Assembly: GCA_964419145.1 (NCBI GenBank)
Contig: CAYQOM010000005.1
Span: forward strand, 124,001 to 188,000
Length of the DNA stretch: 64,000 bases
Direction: 5' to 3'
Origin: UBA2336 sp964419145
GTDB taxonomy: Bacteria > Bacteroidota > Bacteroidia > Cytophagales > Cyclobacteriaceae
Shown: positions 60,990 to 64,000 of the stretch, in pieces
Position numbering within the stretch: position 1 is the first letter of the stretch
How the letters are laid out: every line of letters begins with the position of its first letter
Translations under genes and position numbers: made by a program
Notes under the pieces: generated by a model
What the model was told of the DNA's origin: nothing
What the model saw: only the letters and a program-made list of their open reading frames with translations
Databases searched by the model: none

Positions 60990-61388
60990 ATGGCCTCAAT
61001 CTTCTCGCGTATAATTAATCGTGAAATACCAGGGCATATTGTAGCCGAGGATGATCGGTATATTGCTTTTCTGGATATTATGCCGTTGGTAATGGGGCAT
61101 ACGTTGGTGGTTCCTAAAAAAGAAGTGGATTACATTTTTGATTTGGATGATGACACGCTCGCGGGCCTTCACCTATTTGCCAAGCGTGTTGCTGCAGCTG
61201 TAAAAAGATCAGTTCCCTGTCAACGAATAGGAGTTGCTGTAATCGGGTTGGAAGTTCCGCATGTTCATGTTCACCTTGTGCCGATGAATACCATGAGTGA
61301 TATAAATTTTTCGAAGCCAAAACTTCAGCCCACAAAAGAGGAGCTTTCACAAGTTGCGGAAAAAATCAAGAAAGCTTTTTCAGCTTAG
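60990..61388 (+). CDS. HIT family nucleotide-binding protein
   Basis: A 132-residue HIT protein with the triad HVHVHLVPM near residue 93 and N-terminal FSRIINREIPGHIVAEDD. It hydrolyses or transfers at AMP-linked phosphoramidates or dinucleoside polyphosphates (Hint/HinT group). Tightly linked to greA. Overlaps the convergent gpsA by 4 bp. Confidence 0.92.
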   Translation: MASIFSRIINREIPGHIVAEDDRYIAFLDIMPLVMGHTLVVPKKEVDYIFDLDDDTLAGLHLFAKRVAAAVKRSVPCQRIGVAVIGLEVPHVHVHLVPMNTMSDINFSKPKLQPTKEELSQVAEKIKKAFSA

Positions 61389-62446
61389 TCAAGAAAATCA
61401 ATATCGACATTGAGGGGATAGCGCATCAGGTAGGTAAGTGCCTGTTCAACGGTCAAGTCTTCAAACAACACTTTATACAGCATGCTGGTGATCGGGGCGC
61501 GAAGTTTATAATAGTCGGCACACTTTTTTACAATCTGTACAGTGCTAACACCCTCCGCAACCTCATCCATGCTGCTTACAATTTCTTGCAGGGTTTTGCC
61601 TTTCGCCAGTTTATAGCCTACCTGAAAATTTCGGCTTAGGGTACTGTTGCTGGTTGTTACCAGATCGCCAATACCTGCTACGCCCAGAAATGCTTTTACG
61701 TTTCCACCTAATGCCTTACCCACATGAATCATCTCTACAACGCCACGGCTAATCAATAGGCCGCGTGCATTTTCTCCATATCCCATGCCGCTTAAAGCGC
61801 CCGAAGCAATAGCGATAATATTTTTCAACACACCAGCCAATTCAACGCCAACCAACTCGTTGTTTCCATACACCTGAAACTGATCGCTGCGCAGCAATTT
61901 TTGCCCCAGGCTAATCACTTCATTAAACGGACTGGCAATTACGGTTGCGGCAGGATGGCGTTCGGCTAATTCTTTCGACAGGTTTGGGCCGGCCAGGCAA
62001 CCTACGCGAACCACTACGCTCTCTTCACGTATCACTTCACTCATGGTTTTTACCTGATCGCGACTGAGTTTGCTTACCGTATCGATAGTTTGCCCCTTCG
62101 GGAGAGTAATGTCCAATCCCTTTGTACCGTGAATGAGAATGTGATAAGGATGCAGGTGTGGTGAAAGTTTCTGCATCATCGAGCGGAAGTGCGCAGAAGG
62201 AACGATGGGGAAAATCACTTCACAACTTTCTGCTAAATATTTCAAGTCGTTGGTGGGCGTAACCCGACTGTTCATTTTGTAACCACGGTTTTCTCGTGTA
62301 TCCAAAATGCGCTGCACTACTTTTTCATCGCGTGCATACAACAACACTTTATGCTGGCGCGACAACAGGTTGGCTACAACGCTGCCAAAGTTTCCGGCAC
62401 CAATTACACCAATGGGCTTGTTATCAGATGAACTTTTCGAGGTCAT
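61385..62446 (-). CDS. gpsA: glycerol-3-phosphate dehydrogenase [NAD(P)+]
   Basis: GpsA reduces dihydroxyacetone phosphate to sn-glycerol 3-phosphate, the glycerolipid backbone. The 353-residue protein has IGVIGAGNFGSVVANLL (residues 12-28), HGTKGLD, CLAGPNLSKELAERHPAATVIA, and the catalytic Lys/Asp region ELAGVLKNIIAIASGALSGMGYGENARGLLISRG. Its first 23 bp overlap the acyltransferase gene. Confidence 0.94.
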   Translation of the reverse strand: MTSKSSSDNKPIGVIGAGNFGSVVANLLSRQHKVLLYARDEKVVQRILDTRENRGYKMNSRVTPTNDLKYLAESCEVIFPIVPSAHFRSMMQKLSPHLHPYHILIHGTKGLDITLPKGQTIDTVSKLSRDQVKTMSEVIREESVVVRVGCLAGPNLSKELAERHPAATVIASPFNEVISLGQKLLRSDQFQVYGNNELVGVELAGVLKNIIAIASGALSGMGYGENARGLLISRGVVEMIHVGKALGGNVKAFLGVAGIGDLVTTSNSTLSRNFQVGYKLAKGKTLQEIVSSMDEVAEGVSTVQIVKKCADYYKLRAPITSMLYKVLFEDLTVEQALTYLMRYPLNVDIDFLD

Positions 62447-64000
62447 AGCCCGTCAGGCGATTGTGGTAGTAGTATAACAGGTTAAGGTCCTGGGTAACAA
62501 TGTTGCCCTTTTTGTTCATGACCAACGGGCGCTTGAGGTGGAAAATGCCAACGTTGTCAAGTCCGTGTTTAATAACCAAATCTATTTTTCCTTTCAGATG
62601 CGTGGCGTGATTGGCTTTTCCTTCTTTCTTGAGGTGATATATTTTTTTTCGGATGCGCTTACAGGTTTTTCTGAACTCGGCATATTCCAACTCCAGTTCT
62701 TCTTCCGGCAAACGCAACAAACCAAACAAATCAAGTTTTGGATGCTTCTGTTGCCATAACTCAAACGCCACAAATGCAACCAGGTGACTGGCAAAAATGC
62801 GATTGATGCGATGGTATTCCGATACAATACGCTGGCTGAGCATGCGTGTGTATTCGTTTTCGCGTTGTGGGTCAACGGTTATTTTGCCATTGGCAAGAAA
62901 ATAGTCGCGGGTTTCAATTATGCGATCATGCGAATCCAGGCTGTTCCCTTCTTCATCCACATAGTTGCCCATCACATCCAGGGCTCGTCCAATAGAAACA
63001 GAAATATTGGAGCCCTTAGTGAAAAATTTGAACAAGAATTTCAGCAATCCCCAGCTTCCATGCGGGTCTTCTTCGGGTAAGTACCGGTCTTGTCCTTTAA
63101 TCGACAGGTAATCGTCAATCAACTCTGGCGCTTCGAGTACGAAATGGTAGTTTAGGGTTACCGGTACAACAAATATTTTTTGTGGAGGTTGTCCCTCGGC
63201 TGTGTTCAGGTAGATGTTACGTTGCGCTTCAATGGTGGTGGAAAGCAAGCCAAGCTTTAGCGTTTTCTCAATCATGCCCGAGCGTGATCGGGTTCCGCCC
63301 GGAAAGAATAAACTGTGCGCACCCCGTTGAATGGCTATGCTGGAGTACATCTTTAATGTTTCAAGATAGGGCAGGTTTTTCTTTCTCCGGTCGACCTTGT
63401 AAGCCCCGAGGCTGTTCATGAAGTATGCAAAAATCTTCATGTTAAACAGGTTTAACCCGGCACCATAAATAAAAGCGGGTAAGCCAAGGGCGTGAATAAT
63501 CCACCCAATCAAAATAGAATCGAGGTTGCTGAAATGGGTGGGTACCATTACAATGGTTCCTTTGCGGGCAAGGCTGCGCAATTGCTTCACTTTGCCCACA
63601 ATCTGAATTTTATCACGCAGGGTGTATTGATTGCGAAAGAAACCACCAAACTTTTTTACCCGCGATGCATTGAGCAAACGGGCAAACCAAAACTTAATCA
63701 TTTCCCGGGCAAAGCGGTATGAGCTCGGTTTAAAATTCCCGGCAATTTCATTGGCATAGCGATGAACAATCAACGAGAGAAGTTCCTGCGACTTTTTCAG
63801 TTTTTCTTCCTCTGTAATTGATCCCAGGTCAATCAATTGTTGTTTGATGCCCGACCAGAATTTACTTTCATCGGGTGGATCAACGCGCCAACGATTCCGT
63901 TTCATGCGCTGTTGTTCCCGGTAAACGGTTGCTTCCAGCTCGTCCAGCAATTGTTTGGTTGATGGACGTAACTGGGTAATGCGTTCAGCCGATCGGGTTG
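62424..64000 (-). CDS. glycerolipid acyltransferase (PlsB-like), 5' end beyond window
   Basis: The frame is open to the window edge, giving at least 525 residues; the TTG at 63950 is not the assured start. Acyltransferase motif I HFSNLD (HxxxxD) is followed by IYGAGLNLF; motif III reads FPGGTRSRSG, closer to the GGRSRTG of PlsB-type glycerol-3-phosphate acyltransferases than to FPEGTRS of PlsC. A helical C-terminal part follows. It likely acylates glycerol 3-phosphate or a lyso-lipid in the membrane. Its overlap with gpsA, which makes the acceptor, supports the former. Confidence 0.8.
   Translation of the reverse strand, partial: TRSAERITQLRPSTKQLLDELEATVYREQQRMKRNRWRVDPPDESKFWSGIKQQLIDLGSITEEEKLKKSQELLSLIVHRYANEIAGNFKPSSYRFAREMIKFWFARLLNASRVKKFGGFFRNQYTLRDKIQIVGKVKQLRSLARKGTIVMVPTHFSNLDSILIGWIIHALGLPAFIYGAGLNLFNMKIFAYFMNSLGAYKVDRRKKNLPYLETLKMYSSIAIQRGAHSLFFPGGTRSRSGMIEKTLKLGLLSTTIEAQRNIYLNTAEGQPPQKIFVVPVTLNYHFVLEAPELIDDYLSIKGQDRYLPEEDPHGSWGLLKFLFKFFTKGSNISVSIGRALDVMGNYVDEEGNSLDSHDRIIETRDYFLANGKITVDPQRENEYTRMLSQRIVSEYHRINRIFASHLVAFVAFELWQQKHPKLDLFGLLRLPEEELELEYAEFRKTCKRIRKKIYHLKKEGKANHATHLKGKIDLVIKHGLDNVGIFHLKRPLVMNKKGNIVTQDLNLLYYYHNRLTGYDLEKFI

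Overview
This window is chromosomal DNA from a member of the Bacteroidota, most likely the order Cytophagales. The evidence is a PorX-type type IX secretion (T9SS) regulator, a T9SS type B C-terminal sorting domain, a fused LpxC/FabZ protein, several Bacteroidota-typical families (DUF3822, DUF4290, DUF4296, DUF3109), and many promoters of the Bacteroidota form TTTG-N19-21-TAnnTTTG with almost no Shine-Dalgarno sequences. It is a draft assembly: ten Ns at 21467-21476 mark a scaffold join. No rRNA, tRNA, CRISPR array, transposase or phage gene was seen. Most of the window is core genome; the accessory-looking parts are the REP-like block at 163-937 and a few palindromic intergenic repeats.

Layout. 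1-937: tail of an unidentified gene, then a 775-bp gene-free block of hairpin repeats. 938-8025: FAD amine oxidase and pyrE (minus), Nudix (plus), coaD with DUF3822 and a membrane protein (minus), second Nudix (minus), DUF1573 (plus), yggS and DUF423 (minus). 8077-10249: a GH3-type acyl-amidating enzyme overlapping a LysE exporter. 10246-13092: BatA/DUF58 cluster without moxR. 13160-15914: DUF4296 lipoprotein and MutS2. 15961-21953: small lipoprotein, ABC ATPase, lipid A genes lpxD, lpxC/fabZ, lpxA, and an HD hydrolase split by the Ns. 21994-25211: porX-tsaE-ald. 25215-32477: valS, an rRNA m5C methyltransferase, fahA, a flavin reductase, pdhB. 32633-41008: OmpA/TPR lipoprotein, PspC, glycosyltransferase, YbaB, T9SS-exported PKD protein, hutH, hisS. 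41148-44675: a 50-aa basic protein, NfeD-like protein plus flotillin, exonuclease III, small membrane protein. 44682-49077: murA, DUF4290, UvrD-type helicase. 49193-50859: orphan TcmP-like protein and DUF3109. 50906-57008: accC, accB, efp, fabH, rpmF, DUF177, a TerB-like protein, pdxA. 57106-64000: rsmA-mgtE, pentapeptide-repeat membrane protein, greA, HIT protein, gpsA, and a glycerolipid acyltransferase running off the edge.

How the genes work together. The envelope is the main theme: lipid A (lpxA, lpxC/fabZ, lpxD), fatty acid initiation (accB, accC, fabH), the first step of glycerolipid synthesis (gpsA with a PlsB-like acyltransferase), peptidoglycan (murA), flotillin/NfeD membrane organisation, and T9SS export (PorX and a type B cargo). 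The second theme is translation: valS, hisS, efp, rpmF, rsmA, an RsmF-like enzyme and tsaE. The points most worth following up are the GH3-LysE pair, a terminator hairpin between a strong promoter and greA, the orphan TcmP-like gene with an unusual start, the promoter-supported 50-aa protein, the PlsB-like/gpsA pair beside an rpmF-fabH locus that lacks plsX, and the four families of self-complementary intergenic repeats.
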